Shown here: piece after piece, positions 49,960 to 59,274 of the stretch
Numbering within the stretch: the stretch's first letter is position 1
How the letters are laid out: each line of letters opens with the position of its first letter
DNA from: CSP1-5 sp041599135
Lineage (GTDB): Bacteria; Methylomirabilota; Methylomirabilia; Methylomirabilales; CSP1-5
Direction of reading: 5' to 3'
Assembly: GCA_041599135.1 (NCBI GenBank)
Contig: JBFHXD010000001.1
Coordinates: 1 to 64,000, forward strand
DNA length: 64,000 bases
The notes under the pieces: model-generated
What the model saw: only the letters and a program-made list of their open reading frames with translations
Databases searched by the model: none
Told to the model about the DNA's origin: nothing
Program-made: the position numbers and the translations under genes

Positions 49960-50671
49960 GGTATTTCTCCTCGAGTCGGCGATTGTGCTCGTCCCCTCCC
50001 GGAAGATTGGCACTCAGATACACCGGCGGGGTCAGGCCTTCGACGAGATAGTGTTCCACCACACGGCAGATGAGGCGGTTCATCAAGAAGATTCCAGTGA
50101 CGGCCGAGGTGGGACCGACCTTGCCCTCCCATCCGGGATAGGCGACAGCGGCATCTCCTGTCTCTCCACCGTTATCCAAGCACAGGTCGGCAACCTCGAA
50201 GAGCCGTTTCCCGCTCGGGTGCCGGGCCGGCACCGCCTGGGAATGCACCAGGGACGTCAGGGCAATCACGAAGAGTCCTCGCTGTTTGGCCTCAAGGGCG
50301 ATCTCGACCGGCACCGCGTTGATCCCGGAGTTCGACACCACAATCAACACTTCCCCGGGTCGCAGGTGGTGACGATCGAGGAGGATTGATGCCATCCCTG
50401 AAAGCCGTTCCATCTTGCGGGTCACGGCCGGAGGGGCAAGCGGAGTGAGAAAGGTCTCGTGAATCAGATTGACTGGAACAAGCCCGCCCGCTCGATGAAA
50501 CGCCTCCTGCGCAACCGCGATGGAATGACCGCTCCCGAAGACGTGCAGAACGCCCTCCTGTTTGAGCGACCCAAAGATCGCCTCCGCGGCCTGCTCTAAC
50601 GCTGCCCCCTGCGTCTCTTCGATTTGACCGAGGAGTTTGAGCACTGTGGCCGTGTACGGGTGCTGCTTCAT
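49937..50671 (-). CDS. SIS-domain sugar isomerase-like protein (UPF0309)
   Basis: 244 residues, SIS fold: VLHVFGSGHSIAVAQEAFHRAGG, VLIVVSNSGINAVPVEIALEAKQRGLFVIALTS, NGGETGDAAVAYPGWEGKVGPTSAVTG. The MurQ signature (GTSGRL) is absent, so it is not a standard MurNAc-6-phosphate etherase, but it lies 10 bp after anmK and may act on the same type of phosphosugar. ATG 50671 after GAGAGGCGC. Confidence 0.76.
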   Translation of the reverse strand: MKQHPYTATVLKLLGQIEETQGAALEQAAEAIFGSLKQEGVLHVFGSGHSIAVAQEAFHRAGGLVPVNLIHETFLTPLAPPAVTRKMERLSGMASILLDRHHLRPGEVLIVVSNSGINAVPVEIALEAKQRGLFVIALTSLVHSQAVPARHPSGKRLFEVADLCLDNGGETGDAAVAYPGWEGKVGPTSAVTGIFLMNRLICRVVEHYLVEGLTPPVYLSANLPGGDEHNRRLEEKYRDRIALL

Positions 50672-50681
50672 GCGCCTCTCA

Positions 50682-51857
50682 TCACGAAAGCCCTGAAAAC
50701 CCCTTGCCGGGAACGATCTTTCCCAGCGGAACCGCGTGCCTCGCTCCGGTCGCCGCAGGAACGTTTCCCGGCTGTCCAGCAAAGGTCAGATAGGCGAGGA
50801 CGGCAAAAGCCGTCGCCTCAACCGCCTTGGTCGGATATCCCAGATCATCGCTGGGAAGGACAGGTCGGGGTTGCAACCGCGCCTCGATGGCATGTCTGAG
50901 CCAGCGGTTTTGAACACCCCCACCGCACAACACAATCTCGTCCACAGCGTGGCGCGGGAAGATGAAGGTCTCGAGGCTTTTCGCGATCCCCTCCACCGTC
51001 AGGGCAGACACCGTCGCCACGAGATCGGCCGGCGGGATTCCCTCACGGTCCGCCCCGACCAGGATTTCGTCCACCATTCGAAGCCCAAACTCTTCCTGAC
51101 CCGCACTCCGGGGAGGAGGCCGGTGGAAAAAGGGGTGATCTACCAGTCGCCGCAAAAGGGTTTGATGTATCTTTCCCGATGCCGCCCACGCCCCGTCGAT
51201 ATCGTACTCCAAAGATCCACCACTCAGTCGCCGAACGACTCCGTCGATCAGGACATTGCCTGGCCCCGCGTCGAAGGCCGCGATCCCGGCGACAGAGCCA
51301 TCGGGAGGGAGCAGAGTGAGATTTGAGATGCCCCCGAGATTGACAATCACTCGGCACCGTTCGGGATGTCGAAAAAGCACATAATGGGGATACGGGGTGA
51401 GGGGAGCGCCCTCGCCGCCAGCCGCCATGTCCCTGGGCCGAAAGTCGGCCACCGTCGAAAGTCCGGTTCGCTCAACAATGATAGAGGGCTCACCAATCTG
51501 CAGGGTCGAGCGGAGCACCAGGTCTCCCTCGACTACCGCGGTCGGAAGATGGCAGACGGTCTGACCGTGGGATCCGATGAGGGCCACATCGGCCGGGGAG
51601 AAGCCAGCCAGCTTCACGAGATCAAGAGCCGCTTGCGCGAAAAGCTCCCCGAGCAATACGTTGAGATGACAGACCTCTCGAAGGGCATCAGGATGTGTGG
51701 AGAGCCGGAGGATTTGATCTCGAATGCCTGAGGGATAGGAACGGTGCTCAAAGTGAAGCAGCGTGACGTGCGGATGGTGAGCCTCCTCGGTGATCTCCAC
51801 TAACGCGGCGTCGATCCCGTCCGCCGAGGTCCCGGACATGAGCCCAATGACCTTCAG
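50682..51857 (-). CDS. anmK: Anhydro-N-acetylmuramic acid kinase AnmK, CTG start
   Basis: 391 residues. VIGLMSGTSADGIDAALVEI start, IGSHGQTVCHLP, INLGGISNLT-like (VNLGGISNLTLLP) and FDAGPGNVLIDG, all AnmK motifs. It phosphorylates 1,6-anhydro-MurNAc from recycled cell wall. The family N-terminus KVIGLMSGTS requires a start upstream of the ATG at 51839; a CTG at 51857 overlaps the stop of the M20 gene as CTGA and has GGGAGG 5 bases before it. Confidence 0.9.
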   Translation of the reverse strand: MKVIGLMSGTSADGIDAALVEITEEAHHPHVTLLHFEHRSYPSGIRDQILRLSTHPDALREVCHLNVLLGELFAQAALDLVKLAGFSPADVALIGSHGQTVCHLPTAVVEGDLVLRSTLQIGEPSIIVERTGLSTVADFRPRDMAAGGEGAPLTPYPHYVLFRHPERCRVIVNLGGISNLTLLPPDGSVAGIAAFDAGPGNVLIDGVVRRLSGGSLEYDIDGAWAASGKIHQTLLRRLVDHPFFHRPPPRSAGQEEFGLRMVDEILVGADREGIPPADLVATVSALTVEGIAKSLETFIFPRHAVDEIVLCGGGVQNRWLRHAIEARLQPRPVLPSDDLGYPTKAVEATAFAVLAYLTFAGQPGNVPAATGARHAVPLGKIVPGKGFSGLS

Positions 51858-53032
51858 GGACGCCTCCCTCCTGCAAATTCAGCCTTGACCTGGTCCAGGG
51901 CGTCGCGGTCTTTCAGCAGATCAAGGCCGGTGAGGGCCATGGCCCTGGCCGCCAGAAGCATGCCCTCCTCTCCGGCCGCCGAGCCGGAGGCCACGGCAAA
52001 TTCGGTCATGTGGCAGCTCACCTGGGACCCGCAAATCGTGATGGTGGGCTGAAGGGTGGGAACAACCTGGCTCACATTCCCCACATCGGTGGACCCCAGC
52101 TCCCCCTCTTCTGGACCCTGATCGACCTGACCTCCCAGCGCCTCAAGGTTCTGGCGAAAGAGGTGCGCGAGAGTATAGTTGATCCTATGGGGGTGATAGT
52201 CATACCCCGCACGCTTGACTTGATATCGGGTCCCGGTCGCATAGGCGGCCGCCTCGAAGCAGCCCAGCACCTTTTGGTAGAGTTCTTCCAGATACTCCAT
52301 GTCTAACGCCCGGACGTAGAAGAGGGCCGCAGCATAATCCGGGATGATGTTCGGGGCTTTCCCCCCATGCGTGATAATCCCGTGGATCCGGGCATCGGAG
52401 CGGACCTGTTGTCGAAGGGCATTGATGTTATTGAAAGTCAGAATGACGGCATCGAGGGCGTTGACCCCGAGATGCGGGACCGCCGCGGCGTGCGCGGCCT
52501 TGCCGAAGAACTCTACCGTGACATCACGCATTCCGAGCGCTTTCTTGACGATTTCGGTTCGGTTACTCGGATGGACCAACATCGCTGCATCCACCCACTG
52601 AAACACCCCGGACTCCACCAAGGGTATCTTGCCTCCCCCCCTCTCCTCGGCCGGGCATCCCACGAGCAGGACGCGGCCACGCACCTGACCCACGCAAGCT
52701 TTCAGGGCCAAGGCGGCCCCGACCGAGCCGGATGCAATGAGATTGTGACCACACGCGTGCCCAATGCCCGGAAGGGCATCGTACTCGGCCAGGAAGGCGA
52801 TGGTGGGTCCGTCACCCGAAGCGTACGTGGCGGTAAAGGCGGTGGCGAGCCCTGCCGCTCCGCGTTCGACGGAAAAGCCATGCGCTTCCATCGTCCGGGT
52901 GAGCAGGTCAGCCGCCTGATACTCCTCAAAGGCGAGTTCGGGATTGGCATGGAGGAACCGGCTGACCTGCAACAGCTCGGGGCTGAGTCGATCGACCTCT
53001 GTGACCACCGCCTGCTTCAGCGAATCCAGCAT
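51854..53032 (-). CDS. M20-family amidohydrolase (AbgB/PM20D2-like)
   Basis: 392 residues. FLHANPELAFEEYQAADLL, FLAEYDALPGIGHACGHNLI, AEERGGGKIPLVE, GKAAHAAAVPHLGVNALDAVI, GSTDVGNVSQVVPT and CHMTEFA: metal-dependent amidohydrolase that cleaves an N-acyl or peptide bond. PM20D2/AbgB relatives act on beta-alanyl-lysine or aminobenzoyl-glutamate; here a dipeptide or acyl-amino acid is likely. It precedes anmK with a 4-bp overlap. Confidence 0.84.
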   Translation of the reverse strand: MLDSLKQAVVTEVDRLSPELLQVSRFLHANPELAFEEYQAADLLTRTMEAHGFSVERGAAGLATAFTATYASGDGPTIAFLAEYDALPGIGHACGHNLIASGSVGAALALKACVGQVRGRVLLVGCPAEERGGGKIPLVESGVFQWVDAAMLVHPSNRTEIVKKALGMRDVTVEFFGKAAHAAAVPHLGVNALDAVILTFNNINALRQQVRSDARIHGIITHGGKAPNIIPDYAAALFYVRALDMEYLEELYQKVLGCFEAAAYATGTRYQVKRAGYDYHPHRINYTLAHLFRQNLEALGGQVDQGPEEGELGSTDVGNVSQVVPTLQPTITICGSQVSCHMTEFAVASGSAAGEEGMLLAARAMALTGLDLLKDRDALDQVKAEFAGGRRP

Positions 53033-53152
53033 CTGTTACTCCCTGCGATCGATTGCCAGGTCTTTTCTGAAAAACTACCACGAAACGGCTGGAAACACAA
53101 TGTGGGACAGGCGCGGGACTGGGATGATAGAGCGGAGACGAGTGGTCGAGAC

Positions 53153-55627
53153 TCACTCGTACAGCGAGGCGTCCGGCATCTTCTCTTGAAAGAGACGGAT
53201 CTGGGGCGAGATGGAAGGCAGGGCGTGGGTATCGGGGGCGGCGTTTACCCGAAAGTTGAGCGGGACGGGACCGGGAACAGGTACCTCCGCGCCGATAAAC
53301 GGTGAGCTCTCGTCAAGACCGATGGAAAGGCGGGCACCCAGGGGCTCGTAGGGAAGCAGCCCTTCGAGCTGCACGCCGTCCATGCTGGCACTCCCCTGGA
53401 TCTGCGGAAAGGGGAGGAACGATTGACTCCCCTCCTCCTTGCCCAGAAACTCGGAAGGTTTGAGATGCACTTCGGGTTCCCGATCCACCCGATCCTGGGC
53501 AGGATCCCGGGCAAAGAGAAAGGCGGGTAGATCAGGCTGGTCGGTAAGCAGGGGCACCGTTTCTCCCGGCTTCTGGAACGCGCCTTCATACACGTGTTGG
53601 CGCAGCATGCGGAGGACTCGCTCTGCGGTTTTCCGATTGAGATTGTAAATCCGCGCCCGAGTCCCCTCAGGGCTCTCGAAGGTGATAACCAGGAGACCCG
53701 TTTCCAGCAGGGTGACGCCGTCGGATGCGATTTCGGTGTTGTCTGGATCTTCGTCCAACAGGCTTGGCTTGAGTCGTAGCCCCTCCTGAGCCACGGCTGG
53801 ATGCTCTTGGAGGAACTGCTTGCTCAACCGCAGCCCCTGATACTGGGGCGCCAACAGCTCCCGGAAACGCCGCCCCGCCTCACGGGCGACTTGTGTCTCC
53901 GGATAGTTGCGCAAGATGGCGCCGAGGGTCTCGGCTCGCTGGGCGGGTGGAATCTCGTCGGCTCGTTCGAGTAACATCTCGGCAACCCGCTCTTCCAGCT
54001 CGCGGATGTGATCCGGATCAGCCTCCGCCTCCCGATAGTAGTACAGCGCCCGGTCATAGCGATCTTCCTTTTCATACGCCTCGGCGAGCAGCATACACAC
54101 GTCCCGGTAGTGGGCGTCCTCTCGCGGGTGCTCGCGCAAGTACTGTCCCGCCGCCTCAATGATGGCGCTCCGAGACACGGGATTCCCGGTCAGCACACGG
54201 ATGCCCCGGAGACCGACGCCGGCAGCAGCCGCTGCGCCTATCGGGATCGCAGCCGGCGTCCCGTAGAGAAGGATGGTGGTGGGACTCTGAGCGACGGCTT
54301 GTTTCAGCGTCTCGCTCCCGCCCAAAATGTAACTCAGCGTCTTCCGAACATGTTGATACTCGGCTTCCCGGATGCCAACCAACTGATTATAGTGGGGATC
54401 GTCCAAGAGGAGCCTCGCCTGCTCCTGCCGTAACGCGGACCATCCGTTCCCCGCCAGCTCCTCTAGCACTTCGTCTGCTTTTTCCTTCTGGCCCTCGAGT
54501 TCGTAGGCAAGGGCCATGACATCCGCGGCGATATCCCTGAGGGAATCTTCGTGATGACGGCTTGCCAGCTTCTGTGCTGCCGCCCGCATCATGGTCGGCT
54601 GCCGCCTGGTCGTGGCCAGGAGCAGGGTATAATACAGGGCCTCGTCGGAAGCGCCGGTGAACGAAAGAGACTCCAGTGAACTCCTCAGCGTCTCCGCCTG
54701 GCGATCCTGTTGCGCCTGGCGCAACGCCTTTACCATTTCCATTCCAGCTTCTGCTTCGTCGGAGACAGCATCCAGGCCAAGGGCCATTTCGAAGTAGTGT
54801 TCAGCCATCCAGAGGTCCCCGGCTTCTAGTGCCGTCTCACCTCGTTCGAGCTGTTTTTCCAGGAGCGCCTCCCGCTTCTTGGCCATGAGCCGGTTCACAT
54901 CCTGTTTGACCCTTTCGGCTTCAGGGTCCTCGGGATACCGGGCCAAGAACTGTTGGTACAAGACCAGGGCCTTTCGTTCTTCCACGCTCATCCGGTGCAA
55001 CTCCCCGGAGTGGAGCAGCACATCCACGGCAGAATCGATTGCCGGCGCCATCAGGGGATCCAGGACAAAGCTGGTCAGATTGACCGACCGAAGCACGCGA
55101 TTCAAGACCTTGCCCACGCGCGCGAAGATACTTTCATGGTAGAGCCCGTCCGCCTGGGTGAGTTCGTCCCGTGCCAGTCGCCACGAGATCACGGCCTCGT
55201 TCTCGGGCTCCCGCACGTTGTCCATCGCCGCTTTCTGTGCCTCCAGGAATGTCTCCCGATCAGTCAGCATGCTGTGGTAGAGATCCCGAACCCTTGCACT
55301 GAGTCCCGTCACCGGCCGACCTTCCCGCCGCCGCGCCTCATCTTCACGGCGGAGAAAATCGAGATCGGTCCGAAGGGATTCTCCATTCCCCAGGTAGGCA
55401 GCGATGATGGCCTTTCGCACCGCATGATCGATCTCATCAGGGTAATAGCGCGGTGGTTCTTTTTCTGTCTCAAAGGGGGAGGAGGGTGAAAGCGGTTCGA
55501 TAACCGGCCGGCCGTTTGGAGGATGGTTTGCGCCGACCGACGGCGGGCCGAGGGGAAGCAGCAGCACCCACACTCCGATCGCGAGCGCCTGACCCCACGC
55601 ACCGAGCCGCTCTTTCCCCCTTTGCAT
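53153..55627 (-). CDS. Large exported TPR protein
   Basis: 824 residues with signal peptide (ALAIGVWVLLLPLGPPSVGA) and many TPR-like repeats (about 180-600: LVLYQQFLARYPEDPEAERVKQDV, RGETALEAGDLWMAEHYFEMALGLD, ALYYYREAEADP, RAETLGAILRNYPET), then a beta-rich C-terminus (VLLETGLLVITFESPEGTRARIYNLNRKTAERVL). No enzyme motif. It is the last gene of the inositol-related run, 8 bp after the lipoprotein, and may be a periplasmic scaffold. Confidence 0.78.
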   Translation of the reverse strand: MQRGKERLGAWGQALAIGVWVLLLPLGPPSVGANHPPNGRPVIEPLSPSSPFETEKEPPRYYPDEIDHAVRKAIIAAYLGNGESLRTDLDFLRREDEARRREGRPVTGLSARVRDLYHSMLTDRETFLEAQKAAMDNVREPENEAVISWRLARDELTQADGLYHESIFARVGKVLNRVLRSVNLTSFVLDPLMAPAIDSAVDVLLHSGELHRMSVEERKALVLYQQFLARYPEDPEAERVKQDVNRLMAKKREALLEKQLERGETALEAGDLWMAEHYFEMALGLDAVSDEAEAGMEMVKALRQAQQDRQAETLRSSLESLSFTGASDEALYYTLLLATTRRQPTMMRAAAQKLASRHHEDSLRDIAADVMALAYELEGQKEKADEVLEELAGNGWSALRQEQARLLLDDPHYNQLVGIREAEYQHVRKTLSYILGGSETLKQAVAQSPTTILLYGTPAAIPIGAAAAAGVGLRGIRVLTGNPVSRSAIIEAAGQYLREHPREDAHYRDVCMLLAEAYEKEDRYDRALYYYREAEADPDHIRELEERVAEMLLERADEIPPAQRAETLGAILRNYPETQVAREAGRRFRELLAPQYQGLRLSKQFLQEHPAVAQEGLRLKPSLLDEDPDNTEIASDGVTLLETGLLVITFESPEGTRARIYNLNRKTAERVLRMLRQHVYEGAFQKPGETVPLLTDQPDLPAFLFARDPAQDRVDREPEVHLKPSEFLGKEEGSQSFLPFPQIQGSASMDGVQLEGLLPYEPLGARLSIGLDESSPFIGAEVPVPGPVPLNFRVNAAPDTHALPSISPQIRLFQEKMPDASLYE

Positions 55628-55635
55628 TCCGCCTC

Positions 55636-56613
55636 CTATTGACTTGCGGCCCGAACTTTCGAGACGTACGCTTGCAGTGCCTGGAGCTTCCCCTGGGCCT
55701 CGAGCTTCTCCAGAGAACCATCCTTCTGTGCCACGTCGGCATATAGGCGCCAGGCTTTACTCGTCCACTGCGAGAAGTGCTCCCATTGGAATGTCCGGTC
55801 CTCCGGTGGATGTGCCCGGGCGTATTCCTTGGCTAAGACTACGTAGAAGTCGGCAAATTCGACCACGTACGCATTCCGGTGTTTACTGACTTCATGCGTC
55901 CTGATGAGGGTCTGGTATGCGTCGATCACCAACGTGTTTCCTTCCTTCAAGCGGTGCCGGTTCTCCTCGAGATACTCCACCTTCAGACGGTCCAACCTTT
56001 CCGCCTCGATAAGGGCGAGAAATTCGTATGCGCTTCCCCGATACGTCTCCCGAAGTGTCCGCCAGGCCCCTGCCTTTCCCTCGAGGTGCGCCACAAAGGC
56101 CGTTGCGTCTCCATCCGCCGTGCCATAGCCCTGGAGGACGCGCTCAAAATCGCTGAGCGCTGCGAGGCTATTTTGGGCCTCCGGCTGCAAGGGGGAGGAG
56201 TTCATCTCGGCCACCAGACGGTAGGCGTCGATCGCCTTCCCGTATTCCCGGAGCCGTTCATACGCCATACCTTTGGTATACAGGATGATATCCGTGTAGC
56301 GACCCGGATGTTTCTGCGCGTAGTCCTCGAGGCGGATCAGGGTCGCCTTATAGACATTGAGCCCCGCGATGTCCTTGGGGGCCGAGAATCGGTAGAGATC
56401 CTCTCGTGAGAAGCGGTGGAAGTCGGTGACGATATCCAGCAGGCTTTCAGACGGGGCATACCGGGGGTCTTTTGCCACGCCCCCCGCACACCCGGCCAAC
56501 ACCAGGGGCAGGAGAATGACGCGACAGACAGCGAGCTGCAGACGCCACCTTCGCCAGCCTATGCGCCCACCCTGCGTTGGTCGAGCACTCTCACGGATCA
56601 GTAACCTGGTCAA
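55636..56613 (-). CDS. TPR-like lipoprotein
   Basis: About 325 residues. Lipobox LVLAGC after a short hydrophobic segment, then helical TPR-like repeats (SESLLDIVTDFHRFSREDLYRF, DIILYTKGMAYERLREYGKAIDAYRLVAE). The exact start is unclear: TTG 56613 has GAGGGA 7 bases before it and is preferred; a TTG at 56670 would overlap the phosphoesterase gene by 80 bp. Role unknown; probably acts with the TPR protein after it. Confidence 0.7.
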   Translation of the reverse strand: MTRLLIRESARPTQGGRIGWRRWRLQLAVCRVILLPLVLAGCAGGVAKDPRYAPSESLLDIVTDFHRFSREDLYRFSAPKDIAGLNVYKATLIRLEDYAQKHPGRYTDIILYTKGMAYERLREYGKAIDAYRLVAEMNSSPLQPEAQNSLAALSDFERVLQGYGTADGDATAFVAHLEGKAGAWRTLRETYRGSAYEFLALIEAERLDRLKVEYLEENRHRLKEGNTLVIDAYQTLIRTHEVSKHRNAYVVEFADFYVVLAKEYARAHPPEDRTFQWEHFSQWTSKAWRLYADVAQKDGSLEKLEAQGKLQALQAYVSKVRAASQ

Positions 56614-57826
56614 TAATCTGTCCCTCGCTGTCGATCGCGAGAAAACTCCGGCTCTGGCCGACCGTGACAAGGGAAAAGTATCGCTTGGGAGCGGTTTTCG
56701 CGAGGTACCAACGGTCCCGGGGTTTTCTCGGCATCACACCCCAGGCACCGTCACCGAGATACAAGACCCCTTTCGGATCGACCTTGCCGGCTCGAATCCG
56801 GTGGGTGCGCTTGTAGACGTGCCCATGATGTTCAAAGGCGCCGTCTACGCCAAATTGCTCAAACAGCGGCACCCAGTGCTCACGGATCTTTGCGCTGACG
56901 CCGTTGTCGAAGTTCTGCACAGACGGATAGGCCGGCACATGGTAGACCGCAAAGAGGTGGGGCACATCCTGTCGATCGGCCAACGTCCGGCGTAACCAAT
57001 CCGTTTGCTCGCCATCAATGGCATGGGTGTGTCCCGAATCTAATACCACGAGGCTCAAGTACCGCCCAAAGTCTAAGACTCTGTAACTCCGCTTGTCCGG
57101 CAGGGCAAATAAGCTATAGAAATACGGCGCCTCTTCGGGCGTCTGGTTAAAGCCGCCCTTGACCTCGTGGTTGCCGATTGCGACCACTAACGGGATCAGC
57201 CGCCCGTCAGACGTCACCATGTATTTCTTCCACCCGGCCAGCCAACGATACCAGCGCCCCACCAATTTCGCTTCACCATTGGCGTAGGCGATGTCGCCGC
57301 CAATGACCGTGAACATCGGGTCCTGCTTGGCCACGAGGCGGCAGGTCTCTTCATACCATTCGTCGAACAGGTCGAAGTCGTCCATCGTATCTCCGCCGAC
57401 GACGAAACGGATGGGCTTGCTCATGTTAGAGGGCATCGTACGGAATGTAAACTGGACCGAATTTTCCCCAAAACGGAACCGGTAATCGGTCCCTGGCTTC
57501 AGGCCGGTCAATTCCGCCACGTGCACCATCCGATCGGAATGAGGCATCGGGTGGTGCGAACCTCTGAAAGTGTGCCACACCCCTTCGTCGAGCTGCTGGT
57601 ACTGCACGACGTCGTCGCGTCCCCCATTGCTATGCCACTGGATCGTCATGGTGGTCGTCGGATCGCGCTGCCAGGTCAAGTAGACTGCAGGCGGATCGAA
57701 TGGTGCTGCTTCTTTCTCAGAAGCGGGTTTGGGCACCCCGGCTTTCGCACAGGCCAGTGCCAGGGAGGCGGCCCCCACTAGCGCTATGAGCCTTCGCCAG
57801 GACTTCTCTGTCCTCACGCGTGACAT
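56591..57826 (-). CDS. Purple-acid-phosphatase-like metallophosphoesterase lipoprotein
   Basis: 411 residues: lipobox SLALACAK, an FN3-like N-terminal domain (about 45-150), then a calcineurin-type catalytic domain (FVVGGDTMDD, IGGDIAYANG, AIGNHEVKGG, YHVPAY, FEHHGHVYKRTHR). All metal-binding motifs of the PAP family are kept. It would hydrolyse a phosphomonoester or diester outside the inner membrane. It follows the inositol synthase by 89 bp, so an inositol phosphate intermediate is a candidate substrate. Confidence 0.84.
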   Translation of the reverse strand: MSRVRTEKSWRRLIALVGAASLALACAKAGVPKPASEKEAAPFDPPAVYLTWQRDPTTTMTIQWHSNGGRDDVVQYQQLDEGVWHTFRGSHHPMPHSDRMVHVAELTGLKPGTDYRFRFGENSVQFTFRTMPSNMSKPIRFVVGGDTMDDFDLFDEWYEETCRLVAKQDPMFTVIGGDIAYANGEAKLVGRWYRWLAGWKKYMVTSDGRLIPLVVAIGNHEVKGGFNQTPEEAPYFYSLFALPDKRSYRVLDFGRYLSLVVLDSGHTHAIDGEQTDWLRRTLADRQDVPHLFAVYHVPAYPSVQNFDNGVSAKIREHWVPLFEQFGVDGAFEHHGHVYKRTHRIRAGKVDPKGVLYLGDGAWGVMPRKPRDRWYLAKTAPKRYFSLVTVGQSRSFLAIDSEGQIIDQVTDP

Positions 57827-57915
57827 ACCCCTTCCTTGCTCACGTATCCCGCTCAGAGGCGAACCGCGCGATGTCGGTTTACATTAGGCACATGGGACCC
57901 CTGATCGCTTCCGGC

Positions 57916-59274
57916 CTATGTCCGGTCGACCTGCGGTCCCTCGTAGTAATCGAGACCCGAATGATCCAGGACCTCTTCACCCACCAGGATGCGGAGTGTG
58001 TTCGTGAGTTTGAGGTGTTGGATGAACAGGTCGTGTTCCGGTTTGAGGTCAGGGCGTGCCATGGGTGCTTTGAAGTAGAACGACAACCATTCTTGAATGC
58101 CGGAGAGCCCGGCACGCTGCGCAAGGTCCAGAAAGAGGATCAGATCCAACACGATGGGGGCAGCCAGAATCGAATCCCGGCAGAGGAAATTGAGCTTGAT
58201 CTGCATGGGGAGACCCAGCCACCCGATGATATCGATGTTATCCCATCCCTCCTTCGCATCTCCCCGTGGCGGATAATACTCGATGCGAACCTTGTGATAA
58301 TACTGGCCATAGAGATCGGGGTAGAGCTCGGGCTGTAGGATGGCATCCAGCACACCGCTCTTGGTGACCTCCTTGCCCCGAAATGAGCCAGGGTCGTCCA
58401 GGACTTCGCCATCTCTGTTCCCGAGAATGTTGGTGGAAAACCATCCCTTGAGCCCCAACATTCTCGCCTTCAGACCAGGGGCGATCACCGTTTTTAACAA
58501 TGTCTGCCCGGTCTTAAAGTCCTTCCCGGCAATCGGCACGCCTCGTGTGTTTGCGAATTCGATCAGTGCCGGGATGTCGGCCGCCAGATTTGGCGCCCCA
58601 TTGGCGAACGGGATGCCGCACGCAATGGACGCATAGGCATAGATCATTGAAGGGGAGATCTCTGGGGCGTTGTCCTTCAGCCCGCGTTCGAAGGCATCGA
58701 GCGTCTCATGCGTGGGGCCGGTCTCGGAAAAGACCTCGGTCGAACCGCACCAGATCATGACGGCTCGCTGCGCTCCGTGGGCGCGCAGGAACCCCTCAAT
58801 ATCGTGCATGAGTGCCTCGACTAAATCCATCTTCGTGGCGCCGGACTTGATGTGGGTCCCATGCAGTTTTCGGACATATGCCTGGTCAAACACCCCGGGC
58901 CACGGCGTGATGGCTTCCAGTTCCTTCTGCACTGGCGTGAGTACTTCGGTCGACAAGACCCCTGCGATCCGGGCCGACTGGTAGGCGTCGTCGGGAAAGA
59001 TGTCCCACCCCCCGAAGACGAGGTCCTGCAGATCGGCAAGGGGAACCAGCGCCTTGATGGGGATAAAGCGGGGTTGCGTGCGCTTTCCCAGCCGGATCTT
59101 TTGCATCTGGGTCAGTGAACCATACGGCTCGCCGAGTCCCTTGTTGATCAGATAGACGCCAGCGATGAGGGTGGTGCTCACCGCCCCCAGGCCCGGCAGC
59201 AGGATCCCCAGCTTCCCCTGTGCCGGAGCGATGACTCTGGCCAGTTCAGGATAGAACGAAGTCTGTTCACTCAT
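57916..59274 (-). CDS. Inositol-3-phosphate synthase (MIPS)
   Basis: 452 residues. NAD-binding GILLPGLGAVSTTLIAGVYLI, IWCGSTEV, DFKTGQTLLKTVIAPGLKARMLGLKGWFSTNILGNRDGEVLDDP and YYPPRGDAKEGWDNIDIIGWLG, LNFLCRDSILAAPIVLDL: the full MIPS pattern. It converts glucose-6-phosphate to inositol-1(3)-phosphate. The ATG overlaps the stop of the CDP-alcohol gene (ATGA), so the pair is made together, as in inositol phospholipid or di-inositol-phosphate pathways. Confidence 0.92.
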   Translation of the reverse strand: MSEQTSFYPELARVIAPAQGKLGILLPGLGAVSTTLIAGVYLINKGLGEPYGSLTQMQKIRLGKRTQPRFIPIKALVPLADLQDLVFGGWDIFPDDAYQSARIAGVLSTEVLTPVQKELEAITPWPGVFDQAYVRKLHGTHIKSGATKMDLVEALMHDIEGFLRAHGAQRAVMIWCGSTEVFSETGPTHETLDAFERGLKDNAPEISPSMIYAYASIACGIPFANGAPNLAADIPALIEFANTRGVPIAGKDFKTGQTLLKTVIAPGLKARMLGLKGWFSTNILGNRDGEVLDDPGSFRGKEVTKSGVLDAILQPELYPDLYGQYYHKVRIEYYPPRGDAKEGWDNIDIIGWLGLPMQIKLNFLCRDSILAAPIVLDLILFLDLAQRAGLSGIQEWLSFYFKAPMARPDLKPEHDLFIQHLKLTNTLRILVGEEVLDHSGLDYYEGPQVDRT

